Assembly (NCBI GenBank): GCA_934045075.1
Contig: OW203745.1
Coordinates: 15,682,768 to 15,746,767 of the forward strand
Direction: 5' to 3'
Length of the DNA stretch: 64,000 bases
Source: Yponomeuta sedellus
Taxonomy: Eukaryota; Arthropoda; Insecta; Lepidoptera; Yponomeutidae
Position 1 is the stretch's first letter. Every line of letters starts with the position of its first letter. A model generated the notes under the pieces. The model was given only the letters and a program-made list of their open reading frames with translations. It had not been told where the DNA came from and did not search any database. Position numbers and translations under genes: made by a program. Below are positions 1 to 9,814 of this stretch, piece by piece.

Positions 1-94
1 ATCACTGTACCCACATGATTACACTATTTTTATTTTTAATGCACTAACCCGTCCTAAGGAACAAATTTAAAAACCTATTTAGAGGCTAAAAATT

Positions 95-168
95 TCACCC
101 ATGCCGGGATTCGAACCCGCAACCTCTGGCTATCCGTACCAGCGCTCTACCAATTGAGCCAATGGGCG
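95..168 (-). other. tRNA-like unit, inverted copy
   Basis: This is the reverse complement of the tRNA-like unit described at 501-574. It has the same A box, B box and anticodon-arm sequence. It is the only minus-strand full unit in the array and faces the plus-strand monomers. Confidence 0.8.
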
Positions 169-500
169 ACTCACGGCATCAGTGAAATTTCGAACCTCTT
201 TACAATATTCTCTGTATTACGTACAGGCAGCGACAGGTTGCGGGGTCGAATCCCGGCATGGGTGAAAATTTTTAGCCTCTAAATAGGTTTTTAAATTTGT
301 TCCTTAGCACGGGTTAGTGCATTAAAAATAAAAATAGTGTAATCATGTGGGTACAGTGATATCGTTCCGATGTTAAACCTAACTGCAAAGTAGGTAGTCG
401 GGGCTGTAAGTAATGCAATTTGCTTAAGTCAGATGTCGCTGCCTGTACGTAATACAGAGAATATTGTAAAGAGGTTCGAAATTTCACTGATGCCGTGAGT

Positions 501-574
501 CGCTCATTGGCTCAATTGGTAGAGCGCTGGTACGGATAGCCAGAGGTTGCGGGTTCGAATCCCGGCATGGGTGA
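501..574 (+). other. tRNA-like Pol III unit, array copy 1
   Basis: The 74-nt unit folds like a tRNA. The acceptor CGCYCAT pairs with ATGGGTG, the D arm is GCTC-AATTGGTA-GAGC, the anticodon stem is CTGGT/GCCAG with loop ACGGATA, and the T loop is TTCGAAT. The A box (TGGCTCAATTGG) and B box (GGTTCGAATCC) match the Pol III internal promoter consensus. A T5 run follows within a few bases and could terminate Pol III. It is unlikely to be a working tRNA: position 33 is C rather than U, and the T stem needs a bulged base. It reads best as a tRNA-derived promoter module. Confidence 0.8.
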
Positions 575-808
575 AATTTTTAGCCTCTAAATAGGTTTTT
601 AAATTTGTTCCTTAGCACGGGTTAGTGCATTAAAAATAAAAATAGTGTAATCATGTGGGTACAGTGATATCGTTCCGATGTTAAACCTAACTGCAAAGTA
701 GGTAGTCGGGGCTGTAAGTAATGCAATTTGCTTAAGTAAGATGTCGCTGCCTGTACGTAATACAGAGAATATTGTAAAGAGGTTCGAAATTTCACTGATG
801 CCGTGAGT

Positions 809-882
809 CGCCCATTGGCTCAATTGGTAGAGCGCTGGTACGGATAGCCAGAGGTTGCGGGTTCGAATCCCGGCATGGGTGA
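809..882 (+). other. tRNA-like Pol III unit, array copy 2
   Basis: Same fold and boxes as copy 1, with acceptor start CGCCCAT. A T5 run follows at about 886-890. Confidence 0.8.
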
Positions 883-1116
883 AATTTTTAGCCTCTAAAT
901 AGGTTTTTAAATTTGTTCCTTAGCACGGGTTAGTGCATTAAAAATAAAAATAGTGTAATCATGTGGGTACAGTGATATCGTTCCGATGTTAAACCTAACT
1001 GCAAAGTAGGTAGTCGGGGCTGTAAGTAATGCAATTTGCTTAAGTCAGATGTCGCTGCCTGTACGTAATACAGAGAATATTGTAAAGAGGTTCGAAATTT
1101 CACTGATGCCGTGAGT

Positions 1117-1190
1117 CGCCCATTGGCTCAATTGGTAGAGCGCTGGTACGGATAGCCAGAGGTTGCGGGTTCGAATCCCGGCATGGGTGA
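1117..1190 (+). other. tRNA-like Pol III unit, array copy 3
   Basis: Identical to copy 2 by eye, starting exactly 308 bp downstream of it. Confidence 0.8.
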
Positions 1191-1424
1191 AATTTTTAGC
1201 CTCTAAATAGGTTTTTAAATTTGTTCCTTAGCACGGGTTAGTGCATTAAAAATAAAAATAGTGTAATCATGTGGGTACAGTGATATCGTTCCGATGTTAA
1301 ACCTAACTGCAAAGTAGGTAGTCGGGGCTGTAAGTAATGCAATTTGCTTAAGTCAGATGTCGCTGCCTGTACGTAATACAGAGAATATTGTAAAGAGGTT
1401 CGAAATTTCACTGATGCCGTGAGT

Positions 1425-1498
1425 CGCCCATTGGCTCAATTGGTAGAGCGCTGGTACAGATAGCCAGAGGTTGCGGGTTCGAATCCCGGCATGGGTGA
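1425..1498 (+). other. tRNA-like Pol III unit, array copy 4
   Basis: As the other copies, except that the anticodon-loop sequence is ACAGATA instead of ACGGATA. A free base change in this loop agrees with a unit that does not decode. Confidence 0.8.
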
Positions 1499-1732
1499 AA
1501 TTTTTAGCCTCTAAATAGGTTTTTAAATTTGTTCCTTAGCACGGGTTAGTGCATTAAAAATAAAAATAGTGTAATCATGTGGGTACAGTGATATCGTTCC
1601 GATGTTAAACCTAACTGCAAAGTAGGTAGTCGGGGCTGTAAGTAATGCAATTTGCTTAAGTCAGATGTCGCTGCCTGTACGTAATACAGAGAATATTGTA
1701 AAGAGGTTCGAAATTTCACTGATGCCGTGAGT

Positions 1733-1806
1733 CGCCCATTGGCTCAATTGGTAGAGCGCTGGTACGGATAGCCAGAGGTTGCGGGTTCGAATCCCGGCAT
1801 GGGTGA
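1733..1806 (+). other. tRNA-like Pol III unit, array copy 5
   Basis: Same as copy 2. The following block reads CCTCAAAATAGG instead of CCTCTAAATAGG, and one extra T lengthens this monomer to 309 bp. Confidence 0.8.
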
Positions 1807-2041
1807 AATTTTTAGCCTCAAAATAGGTTTTTTAAATTTGTTCCTTAGCACGGGTTAGTGCATTAAAAATAAAAATAGTGTAATCATGTGGGTACAGTGA
1901 TATCGTTCCGATGTTAAACCTAACTGCAAAGTAGGTAGTCGGGGCTGTAAGTAATGCAATTTGCTTAAGTCAGATGTCGCTGCCTGTACGTAATACAGAG
2001 AATATTGTAAAGAGGTTCGAAATTTCACTGATGCCGTGAGT

Positions 2042-2115
2042 CGCCCATTGGCTCAATTGGTAGAGCGCTGGTACGGATAGCCAGAGGTTGCGGGTTCGAA
2101 TCCCGGCATGGGTGA
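2042..2115 (+). other. tRNA-like Pol III unit, array copy 6
   Basis: Last full unit. The monomer is cut about 75 bp further on, at 2190, where the array ends. Confidence 0.8.
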
Positions 2116-2190
2116 AATTTTTAGCCTCTAAATAGGTTTTTAAATTTGTTCCTTAGCACGGGTTAGTGCATTAAAAATAAAAATAGTGTA

Positions 2191-2740
2191 AATACTCTCT
2201 GTATTACGTACATTATTTCCGTGTTACGTATTTCCCTTTACCACAGACTATTTAAATAACGTTTGAGTTGCGTTTTAAGGAATCATGTTTTTATGAACAA
2301 CGCGGTCTATCTGTTACCACTCAATTCCTAGGCACCATAACGCAATTTTAATCCGTAGCTTATGGCAAACCTTGATCTGGGTTTAGAGAGCAAGATAATT
2401 AAACTGGTCCTGGTTCAAATATTTACTGGAGATTGCGCCTATACACACTTCAAGAGTCACATCTATGTTAGCTCTTATCTCGTTAGTCATAAGAGCTAGT
2501 TTTGAACAGAAAAAGGTAACTCCAAAGGACGCTTAATACGTACGTAATGTCATGGACTTTCATTAACATTATCATTTTATAGCTTCTTTACATCTCTTCG
2601 TAATAGAGTCGCTATTTCACTTAGGACCAATTTCAATAATTGCACTAAATGAGGTTTAGCTGTAAACTTGCCTTAGAGGTTTTAGGGCGCTAACTGGTGC
2701 TATAGTCCGTCACCAATGGAAAAAAAACAAAACTTATTTA
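2191..2740. other. Unassigned AT-rich sequence
   Basis: The start looks like a fragment of array sequence (CTCTGTATTACGTACA). The rest shows no open frame, no recognised repeat and no RNA gene. Confidence 0.5.
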
Positions 2741-2747
2741 TTACATA

Positions 2748-2945
2748 TTGTAGACTTTTAGTCCGGATCTACTTACGGGTGTTGTTATATTGGAAGAGTC
2801 CGACCAGGTTTCGCTCCGATTCGCATACTTAGATAGAATAATTCTTCGTTGTACACAGAAATCACAGTAACAGAAATTATATAAAAATATAGTACAATTG
2901 GCGGCCTTATTTCTAAAAGCAATTTGTTCCATAAAAATATCGAAC
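2748..2945 (-). mobile_element. Half fold-back MITE joined to a LINE 3' end
   Basis: 2748-2837 matches one arm of the fold-back element seen complete at 6833-7050 and 51305-51585 (TTTTAGTCCGGATYTACTTA). 2838-2945 reads in reverse as a LINE 3' end, with AATTGGCGGCCTTAT next to a degenerate AATAATTCTTCGTTGTACA tail. A second arm is missing. Confidence 0.6.
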
Positions 2946-2959
2946 GTCATCATAAATTA

Positions 2960-3125
2960 TACGATTTTTATTCTTAATGCACTAACCCGTGCTAAGGACA
3001 AATTTAAAAACCTATTTAGAGGCTAAAAATTTCATCCATGCCGGGATTCGAACCCGCAACCTCTGGCTATCCGTGCCAGTCCCGGCATGGGTGCAATTTT
3101 TAGCCTCTAAATAGGTTTTTAAAGT
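2960..3125. repeat. tRNA-like element, fold-back copy
   Basis: The left arm is a minus-oriented tRNA-like element from ATGCACTAACCCGTGCTAAG to the anticodon arm. The right arm is a short plus-oriented piece from the T stem to TAGCCTCTAAATAGG. The two arms are reverse complements over about 40 bp, so the locus can form a hairpin. Confidence 0.75.
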
Positions 3126-3417
3126 TATCATAAATGTTAACAACTGTGATAACTATCCAAGAACTTACAGTCTAGAATATAGGAACAACATAAGTCTTTA
3201 ATCGATATCCGCTAAACACTTGCTTTTAAGTCCTAGATTCTTGGGCCTAGGTTCTTGCAAGTAGATTCTAAATATAGCTACTATATTTATTAAGTTTAAT
3301 GAAGTACACTTTTTCCAAACATTTGTTATAAATGAAAATATGTTTTTTTCCCATTAGTGGCACTAGTTTTGCAACGCCTTATATAACTAAGTATGTATTA
3401 GCATCGCGAGTTATTGA

Positions 3418-3670
3418 CGGCCACGGCGGCGCAGCGGTTTGGCAGGCTGACTATAAAACCGAAGGCCTCGGGTTCGATCCCCTGCCGGGTCAAACTAGGA
3501 AACGAACTTTTCTAGTTGGACTCGGGTCTTGGATGTTATCTATGTATTTATTTTATTAAAACTATCGTCGAGTTAGCACCTATAACACAAGTCATTTAGT
3601 TGTACTTAGTATAGGGCTAACGAGATCTGTGTAATATGTCCATGAATATTTATTTATTATTATTTATTAA
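3418..3670 (+). mobile_element. tRNA-derived SINE, family A
   Basis: The head is GCGGCGCAGCGGTTTGGC followed by a B box GGGTTCGATCCCC. The body carries CAAACTAGGAAACGAAC and GGATGTTATCTATGTATTTA, then GTCGAGTTAGCACCTATAAC. It ends in a (TATT)n tail near 3645. Other copies are at 9560-9757, 20340-20685, 30165-30260 and 30970-31110. An internal Pol III promoter would drive it; a LINE would have to supply reverse transcriptase. Confidence 0.8.
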
Positions 3671-4098
3671 CTCGATATTCACTGCGTAGTCGATTAGCCC
3701 ACAGACGACTAATTGTCTTACATACTCCGCAATAAACATCTAATTGCCATAATAACCTATGAATTGTAGTTTTGTTAAACGCAGCCCAGACACAAACGAC
3801 GACTCTCAAAATCAAGACCGCTCATATTTTCTGGGCCCTCAGCTAGGGTCACTGTATCTATACATTGACCCTAGACTTAGGGTCAGTTACTTATAAAGGC
3901 CCTCTTGACTCCCGGACCTCTTGGGGCGAGGGGGCCGGCCACCGTCCAACTTGAGCGGGGTGACACATTTTTTATCAATTCCATATTAAATTGGCCGAGA
4001 AGAAGCGTGTCAACAATCAATCAGCAACAAATTATAATGCACTGGGATTTGCCCCCTCTTTGTTCTTGGGTTTGGACCCAGTTCATACACACGTTATA
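3671..4098. other. Unassigned sequence
   Basis: GC content rises around 3780-3950. The only open frames here are short and overlap the neighbouring SINE. No gene or repeat was recognised. Confidence 0.4.
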
Positions 4099-4099
4099 C

Positions 4100-4462
4100 A
4101 TTATCAACCCTTGTATGTACCCACTGCTAGGGCACGGGTCTCTTCCTGCATCGCAGGAAGGTTATGCCATACTCCACCACGGGGGCCAAGTCCGGGTTGG
4201 TGGAGGATTGTAAGACAGTGGCGGGCCTTATTGTCAGAAGTTATCAAGCCGCCCATAAGGCCTCTGACATGGCGTAACGACTGCCATTATATGACAGCCG
4301 GCACCAACGGCTTAACGTGCCTTGCGAAGCACGGAAGCGCTCGGAAAAATGCCACTAGCGGTAGTCACGGGACGCTCACCCATAGTGTACCTGACCGCGC
4401 CTGTTGTTGCTTAACCAAGTGATTGATTCGAATCACTCGGTTCGCCTAGGCCACGAAAGCTT
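4100..4462 (-). mobile_element. 5S-rRNA-derived SINE, near full length
   Basis: Read on the minus strand, the head holds a 5S-like stretch (GGTTAAGCAACAACAGGCGC, then ATGGGTGA) aligning to the box A to box C internal promoter of 5S rRNA. The body follows with CCGCTAGTGGCATTTTTCCG and GCCGTTGGTGCCGGCTGTCA. The 3' end is TGCAGGAAGAGACCCGTGCC and ACATACAAGGGTTGATA. Chance open frames run through it in several copies; they are not genes. About 20 full or partial copies occur in the window. Confidence 0.85.
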
Positions 4463-4504
4463 CGGCTATAGTCGGTTCATACATATCTTTGTATAAAATT
4501 AACA

Positions 4505-4665
4505 TTTACATACAGGCACATAAATTTCTTCTGGCCCCACACTAGGATGCCCTGTGTCGTGGGAACCAGAAACAACGACATCACAAACATGGAAACATCC
4601 AAGACCTGGAGTTTTTTTTTGTTCCCATCCGGGATTCGAACCCGGAACCTCTTGCACGGTAGGTA
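4505..4665 (-). mobile_element. tRNA-derived SINE, family C
   Basis: The minus strand shows a B box GGGTTCGAATCCC, then CCAGGTCTTGGATGTTTCCA, and the tail block CCTAGTGTGGGGCCAGAAG. A plus-strand relative at 56650-56815 shares the whole body. A diverged member is at 22500-22660. Confidence 0.7.
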
Positions 4666-5650
4666 GATGAGCCGAGTGTATTCGATTCAGTGTCACCGAC
4701 TGTTGGGTAAACGACCCAGTTAAATACTAATAATACTTAAAACTAATTATGAAGCAAATAACTTACAACTTCTGTCCGCGTCGACGCCTCTCGACTTGGC
4801 AGCCGGCGCCGCCCGGGGTGGGTGCACTGAGGTTTGGGGATCCCTAGACTTCCCCGTCTACCCCCAAGAGCTCTTTCCCCAGAAAGCTACGTACCTGCAG
4901 TGCACTTTCACGACAATGTATTTATTTAATATGTTGGGCGATCCGTCGCCTAACAAAAATGTATTAACACTACGGGAACCGTCCCGGAACGTATCTCACA
5001 CTTCACACCAAGACTCGTACAGGCCCGGCAATCGAATTACCACATCAATGTGGGCCAAGAAAAACCACTCCACGTTTTCAATCAAAAAAAGGCAAGTTGT
5101 CCAAGTGAGCACAGACCAGTGTGTCAGCTGTCAAATACAGTGTTGCCAAAATCACACTTCTATTCTAAACACCGACCATGACGGTTCACTTTGGGTCACT
5201 GTTCAGAAGAAGTGCACCTAAGTATTCAGCGTTATCGGCCGACTAGATCTAAGTGTATTCGATTTAGCGTTATCTACCAACTAGAGCTGAGTGTATTCGA
5301 TTCAGTGTCGCCGACCGGAGCAGAACGGTTCATTTTGGGTCACTGTTCAGAAGAAGTGCGCCTTAATAAGTATTCACAAAAAAATTAGGACTAAACCGAC
5401 GTCCCGCCCGGTCGCGAGCCATCGCAGGGCGGAACACTCCATTGTCGCCCGCACTTGACCAATCGGTCAAAGAACTCCCAAACTGTCAGATCGTTACCGG
5501 CTTTTCGAGACGTTTAACAGGACGGAAGACTTTGAATTGTAATGGCCAATTCACTTCCGTGTTCACCGCCAATATCATAAACATTGAAGAGTTTCTCTGT
5601 TGTAAATCGTTGTGGAAAGGTGTGCGGAATTTGGATTTTCTTTAAAGAAT
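4666..5650 (+). repeat. Unidentified repeat-containing segment with a 141-codon open frame
   Basis: A frame is open from 4796 to 5221, but its product has no motif I recognise and unremarkable composition. The segment has internal duplications: GGGTCACTGTTCAGAAGAAG occurs near 5193 and 5338, and GAGTGTATTCGATTCAGTG near 4674 and 5289. That argues for mobile-element debris rather than a host exon. I would not call the frame a gene. Confidence 0.35.
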
Positions 5651-5936
5651 CTTACGGTCTCCATACAGGATTAATTTTAAAATACAAAATTGCTGAAACA
5701 AATTTTGATTTCTTCTTGTACGATTTACTATTTTTTTAAGAAAAATAATTACGAATTTACGCGGCAATTAAGAATTTAAGAAATGGAGACTGCAGCAACG
5801 CGTATGTATCGATAAAGTGGGGTCTTATGATCTTTGGGATTAATTTCTATCAAGAAAATAGTATCAAAAAAACAGGCAATAGTTTTTTTGTTCTTTACTA
5901 ATCAATATTAACGAACTGAAATTTCTGCTGTGTTTT

Positions 5937-6192
5937 GTCGGTCTAGAGAATAGCACCAACACAAATTCTTCCCACGAGTGTCGTAAAAGGCGACTAAGGG
6001 ACACAAACCGGGGGGGTGGGCTGCAGCGCCCCATGCAGTACAATTCCGCCAAACAGCGATCCCCAACCCGCATGCCCAGCGTGGGGATTATGGGCATTAC
6101 CCCCCAATGATGGCACAATATTGCGCTATGGCGCTCATTAGGGGAGGCTATGTCCAGCAGTGAAGAAGAATAGCCTGAAGAAGAAGAAGAAA
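5937..6192 (+). mobile_element. LINE 3' end with (GAA)n tail
   Basis: It starts GTCTAGAGAATAGCACCAAC, passes through GCATGCCCAGCGTGGGGATT, and ends in CCAGCAGTGAAGAAGAATAG plus (GAAGAA)n. A second copy at 42527-42775 has a (GAC)n tail. In related copies the last coding part reads as a reverse-transcriptase C terminus (YVQQWT). Confidence 0.7.
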
Positions 6193-6255
6193 CTTTAAGT
6201 ACACTTTAACAACTTTATATCAAGGGAACGAAGACTGCACGAAAGCATATATTTA

Positions 6256-6420
6256 AGATAAGATAAGAATATTCTTTATTGTATACCGGAAAATTGATAC
6301 AGAACAGCAGATACAGAAGATAAGATACAATTGGCGGCCTTATTGCTAATAGCAATTTCTTCCAGGCAACCTCAAATCGGAGAATTTGCCGAAGGAGAAA
6401 TAGACACGGGTAGTCGGTAA
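6256..6420 (-). mobile_element. LINE 3' end with (TCTTA)n tail
   Basis: Read in reverse it gives GAGGTTGCCTGGAAGAAATT, AATAAGGCCGCCAATTGTA, then ACAATAAAGAATATTCTTAT and a TCTTA-type tail. The AATAAA sits inside the conserved end. Relatives lie at 8045, 22140, 26240, 37430 and 39432. Confidence 0.75.
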
Positions 6421-6544
6421 AAATATTAATAAGTATTAGTAAACATACGTAATAATAAACTTACATAAATCATACTTGAACACTACAAATACCTATGTAC
6501 ACATACTTACATAAATAGTGACTTATATAACAGGTGATATACCT

Positions 6545-6553
<9 letters not shown>

Positions 6554-6634
<81 letters not shown>
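6554..6634. repeat. (AT)n microsatellite
   Basis: About 40 uninterrupted AT dinucleotides preceded by a short (AC)n. It produces a spurious Tyr-Ile repeat frame. Confidence 0.97.
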
Positions 6635-6636
<2 letters not shown>

Positions 6637-6832
6637 TCTGTTAAATTATTTATATCATACTGTAGGGCACAATACTTCTCTCAAAGACAGATGGAGTTTA
6701 TTACCATTTTGCTGAATGCCAGGTGACTTATAATTACAAGGTATAGCTCTGTAATGTGACACTTAAGTTAACACTTGTAACATCATTGTATTATACCATT
6801 ATGATCGCTAATAAATGAATATAAATATGAAT

Positions 6833-7050
6833 TTTTGAACTAAAACTTTCGTGAGCACAACACATTGTAAACTTTTAGTCCGGATTTACTTACGGGTGTT
6901 GTTATATCGGAAAACTCCGACCAGGTTTCGCTCCGATTCGCAGAGCTTAATCATGGTGAGCAGAGACGGAGCTCGCGTCGTACTTTTGCCATTACCTGGT
7001 GGGACTTTTCCGATATAACAACACCCGTAAATCCGGACTAAAAGTTTACC
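6833..7050. mobile_element. Fold-back MITE with long terminal inverted repeats
   Basis: The left arm (TTTTAGTCCGGATTTACTTA, GTGTTGTTATATCGGAAAA) is matched in reverse complement by the right arm (CCGATATAACAACACCCGTA, AATCCGGACTAAAAG). The centre holds GCAGAGCTTAATCATGGTGA. A longer copy is at 51305-51585 and a half copy at 2748. No transposase is encoded. Confidence 0.85.
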
Positions 7051-7087
7051 ATAAATATGAATGTCCGGGAATCAGTGTATAGTAGAC

Positions 7088-7441
7088 GTATTCAACCCAT
7101 GTCTCCACTGTTAGGGCACGAGTCTCTTTCTGCATCGCAGCAAGGTTAGGCCATACTCCACCACGGGGGCCAAGTCCGGGTCGGCGGAGGATTGTAAGAC
7201 AGTGGCGGGCCTTACTGTCAAGTTACCAAGCCGCCCATAACGCCTCTGACATGGCTTAACGATTGCCATTATATGACAGCCGGCACCAACGGCTTAACGT
7301 GCTTTGCGAAGCACGGAAGCGCTCGGAAAAATGCCACTAGCGGTAGTCAGGGACCGGTCACCCATTCTGCACCTGACCGCGCCTGTTGTTGCTTAACTCA
7401 AGTGATTGATTCCAACCACTCGGTTTGCCTAGGCCACGTGC
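7088..7441 (-). mobile_element. 5S-derived SINE, near full length
   Basis: Same order of blocks as the copy at 4100-4462. It is followed directly by a tail-only copy in the opposite orientation, so the 3' halves of the two can pair. Confidence 0.85.
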
Positions 7442-7445
7442 GACA

Positions 7446-7580
7446 GACAGTAAGGCCCGCCACTGTCTTACAATCCTCCACCAACCCGGACTTGGCCTCC
7501 GTGGTGGAGTAGGGCCTAACCTTCCTGCGATGCAGGAAGAGACCCGTGCCCCAGTAGTGGGGACATACAGGGTTGATACC
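7446..7580 (+). mobile_element. 5S-derived SINE, 3' tail fragment
   Basis: A 5'-truncated copy beginning ACAGTAAGGCCCGCCACTGT and ending GGGGACATACAGGGTTGATA. It lies head-on to the copy at 7088-7441. Confidence 0.85.
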
Positions 7581-7764
7581 ACTTAACCTTAGTTTTACAC
7601 TGTGGTAGAGACTTCCTATTAAATGTATAGACACCTGTGTCAGGAAGCATGTCATGCATTTGTGCCGGAAACAGGAACACAGAAGGCCTCTCAGAGAGAG
7701 TGAAAGCCTGCGATTCAGCGCCACATTTGCAACTGCGTATTGTAGCGATTGATGAGCGATTGAG

Positions 7765-7885
7765 GAGTGGTGGTAACTCGACGATCAGTTGGTAGAACAA
7801 TGGACTTGCAAGCGAGATACCCAGGTTCGATCCCCAGTGCAGGCGTGTACCAATGACTTTGTTTAATTTCAAAGTTACGTACATT
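7765..7885 (+). mobile_element. tRNA-derived SINE, family B, head and start of body
   Basis: The head has GATCAGTTGGTAGAACAATG and a B box AGGTTCGATCCCC, followed by GTACCAATGACTTTGTTT and ACGTACATTTGCGAA. It belongs to the family of longer copies at 40515-40772 and 61850-62100. Confidence 0.7.
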
Positions 7886-8044
7886 TGCGAATTTGTAATT
7901 TAATTACTAATATTTATTATATAATAGGCATAGTTTATGTATTTTATTAAATATATTATTATACGAATATTAGGTATAAGTCAGTTTATGTACATATTCT
8001 TCCTATATATGTACACCTAACTACCAACACTCTTCATCTTTCGG

Positions 8045-8385
8045 TTCTATCCATCCCAAGGTTGTCTGGAAGAGATCGCTTTCACCGATAAGACCGCCAA
8101 TTGTATACGGCAATACTTAGATATGTAATTTCTATGTATTTTGTTTTCTGGCATGTGCAATAAAGAGTTCCAATCTAATCTAACTGTGAAGGAAAACACC
8201 GTGAGGTAACCCGCGGCTTGGTTGGCTCCGCACGTATTGACTAGTCGTTCCTGTGGGCTAGGCCGACTAAGCTGTCGGCATGGTATAGGTGCTGGGCAAG
8301 CCACCACCATCTGTAAAACCATGTCCCAGGCGCTGCAGCATCCTAGTGGTCCCTTCACCCATCTAGTGTGAGCGAACATGCCACT
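8045..8385 (+). mobile_element. LINE 3' end joined to SINE B-like sequence
   Basis: 8045-8180 has GGTTGTCTGGAAGAGATCGC, AAGACCGCCAATTGTA and GTGCAATAAAGAGTTCCAAT, the LINE 3' end with an (TCTAA)-like tail. 8185-8385 begins CTGTGAAGGAAAACACCGTG, the family-B body, then reads into CCTTCACCCATCTAGTGTGA, a block found in reverse at 22340-22420. Confidence 0.65.
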
Positions 8386-8645
8386 CATTACGTAGATGCA
8401 ATAGTCTAATGTTTGATCGTTTGTAGCGATTGGAAGCCACCACTAGTTTCATTGAAGCAATCAGTTTTAATTTGTCTATTAGGGATTTCCTAAACGACTG
8501 AAGATGACATCATCCTCGTACATCATGATACTTGGGAAGTTTTCGTTATCTCAAGCAATTACTCAGAAATACTGCGAATTTTATCTTTCAGCGAGAATAT
8601 TGCATCATCTTGCTTGCATTATGCAAAGTTGAGGAGCTGCTCTTG

Positions 8646-8697
8646 CGTTGCAGGAAGATACCTGTGCCCCAGCAGTGGGGACATACAAAGGATTAAT
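8646..8697 (+). mobile_element. 5S-derived SINE, short 3' tail
   Basis: Only the last about 50 bp remain: GCAGGAAGATACCTGTGCCC to ACATACAAAGGATTAATA. This is a severely 5'-truncated copy. Confidence 0.75.
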
Positions 8698-8724
8698 AAT
8701 ATCAATTTACAAGTCCACATTATA

Positions 8725-8985
8725 AAAAACCTATTTAAAGGCTAAAAATTCCATCCATGCTGGGATTCGAACCCGCGACCTCTGGCTATCCGTGCCAGCG
8801 CTCTTTCCGAATGAGCTAATCACCGGCATCAGTGAAATTTCGAACCTCTTTACAATATTCTCTATATTACGTACAGTCAGCGACATCTGGTGAAGTGCAA
8901 ATTACTTCAGAAAGAGCGCTGGCACGGATAGCCAGAGGTCGCGGGTTCGAATCCCAGCATGGGTGGAATTTTTAGCCTCTATATA
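8725..8985. repeat. tRNA-like element, fold-back copy
   Basis: A minus-oriented copy (8725-8885) and a plus-oriented copy (8915-8985) face each other across a short spacer. Both arms contain the anticodon-arm and T-arm sequence, so about 70 bp can pair. The variant here uses GGTCGCGGGTTCGAATCCCA. Confidence 0.8.
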
Positions 8986-9059
8986 GATTTAGACACAAAA
9001 CAGGCTAACTAAAAAAAAATGATTTTTTAAATTGTCTTCTAAAATATATATAAGTCCAC

Positions 9060-9312
9060 ATTATATTCACAGGCTTATTTTTTCACTCAGCAGATCAGAT
9101 AAAAATCTGATATTTATGAAAATTATGTATATTTTACGAAATTGAATATGAAATTTTCCCGCAGTAAAACGTAGCCTATGTGTTAATCCAGGGTGTCGGC
9201 TAACTCCATACCAAATTTTATCAAAATCGCTCCATCCGTTTAGACGTGAAGAAGTAACAAACATACACACAAACAAACTTTCGCTTTTATAATATTAGTG
9301 TGATGTGATTAT
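9060..9312 (+). mobile_element. Dispersed repeat with CCCGCAGTAAAACGTAGCC block
   Basis: The segment carries TTTTCCCGCAGTAAAACGTA, CGCTCCATCCGTTTAGACGT and TAATATTAGTGTGATGTGAT. It is also at 32470-32645, and split at 45440-45517 and 50217-50395 by the LINE insertion. It may be a LINE 3' region; the clade was not settled. Confidence 0.6.
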
Positions 9313-9559
9313 TTGATAAAATAAAATAAAAGAAAATATATTTTTTTGCTAAGAACGTGGTATATTATAGTGACATGTAATTAAATATGAGCTCACATTC
9401 TGTTAGGTTTGTTCTAACAGAAGAAGAAGACGAAGTATATTTATTTACGAACACAATACTAAAAACGAACATACCGAAACGGACTAATAACAATGAAATT
9501 GAATACGAACACAAATAAAAACAATAGAAACAAAATACGTGAAAAATGTTTTTTTTTTT

Positions 9560-9757
9560 TAAATATTCATGGACATATTTTTACACAGATCTCGTTAGCC
9601 CTATACTAAGTACAACTAAATGACTTGTGTTATAGGTGCTAACTCGACGAAAGATTTAATACAATAAATACATAGATAACATCCAAGACCCGAGACAAAC
9701 TAGAAAAGTTCGTTTCCCAGTTTGACCCGGCCGGGGATCGAACCCGGAACCTTCGGA
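9560..9757 (-). mobile_element. tRNA-derived SINE, family A
   Basis: The reverse strand has the B box GGGTTCGATCCCCGGCCGGG and the body through GGATGTTATCTATGTATTTA to GTCGAGTTAGCACCTATAAC. The A-box part of the head is missing, because sequence changes abruptly after the B box at about 9757. Confidence 0.75.
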
Positions 9758-9814
9758 ATTAAATAAAAACAACAATGATAAACATTTAAACAACAGTAAT
9801 AACAGATATTGGTT

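Larger units (their letters stand above)
1..2190 (+). repeat. Tandem array of a 308-bp tRNA-like monomer
   Basis: Plus-oriented monomers repeat from about 234 to 2190. Successive tRNA-like units start at 501, 809, 1117, 1425, 1733 and 2042, giving a period of 308 or 309 bp. Copies are nearly identical; I see only scattered single-base differences, such as ACGGATA to ACAGATA near 1457. Positions 1-233 hold one monomer in the opposite orientation, so the array begins with an inverted junction at about 233. Each monomer contains the tRNA-like unit, a T5 run, the conserved block GCCTCTAAATAGGTTTTT, and the motif AGCACGGGTTAGTGCATTAA. The array is cut at 2190 where unrelated sequence starts. It could be read as a short satellite or as tandem copies of a SINE-like element. 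Confidence 0.95.

Noticed and set aside
501..2115. A cluster of six functional tRNA genes
   Set aside because: The units fold like tRNA, but position 33 is C, the T stem needs a bulge, the anticodon loop varies, and each lies in a 308-bp repeat. They are tRNA-like modules.
1..2190. CRISPR array
   Set aside because: Repeats are 308 bp and nearly identical throughout; there are no unique spacers, and the DNA is eukaryotic.
3991..4422. Open frames of 100-143 codons in the 4.0-4.4 kb region, and the similar frames near 7273, 22552, 28353 and elsewhere
   Set aside because: They are chance frames through copies of the 5S-derived SINE; the same peptide strings recur wherever the SINE lies.
4796..5221. 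Possible 141-residue protein
   Set aside because: No motif, odd composition, internal DNA duplications and a SINE neighbour; no support for a gene.
6518..6715. Tyr-Ile repeat protein, and similar at 19190-19390
   Set aside because: Translation of an (AT)n microsatellite.
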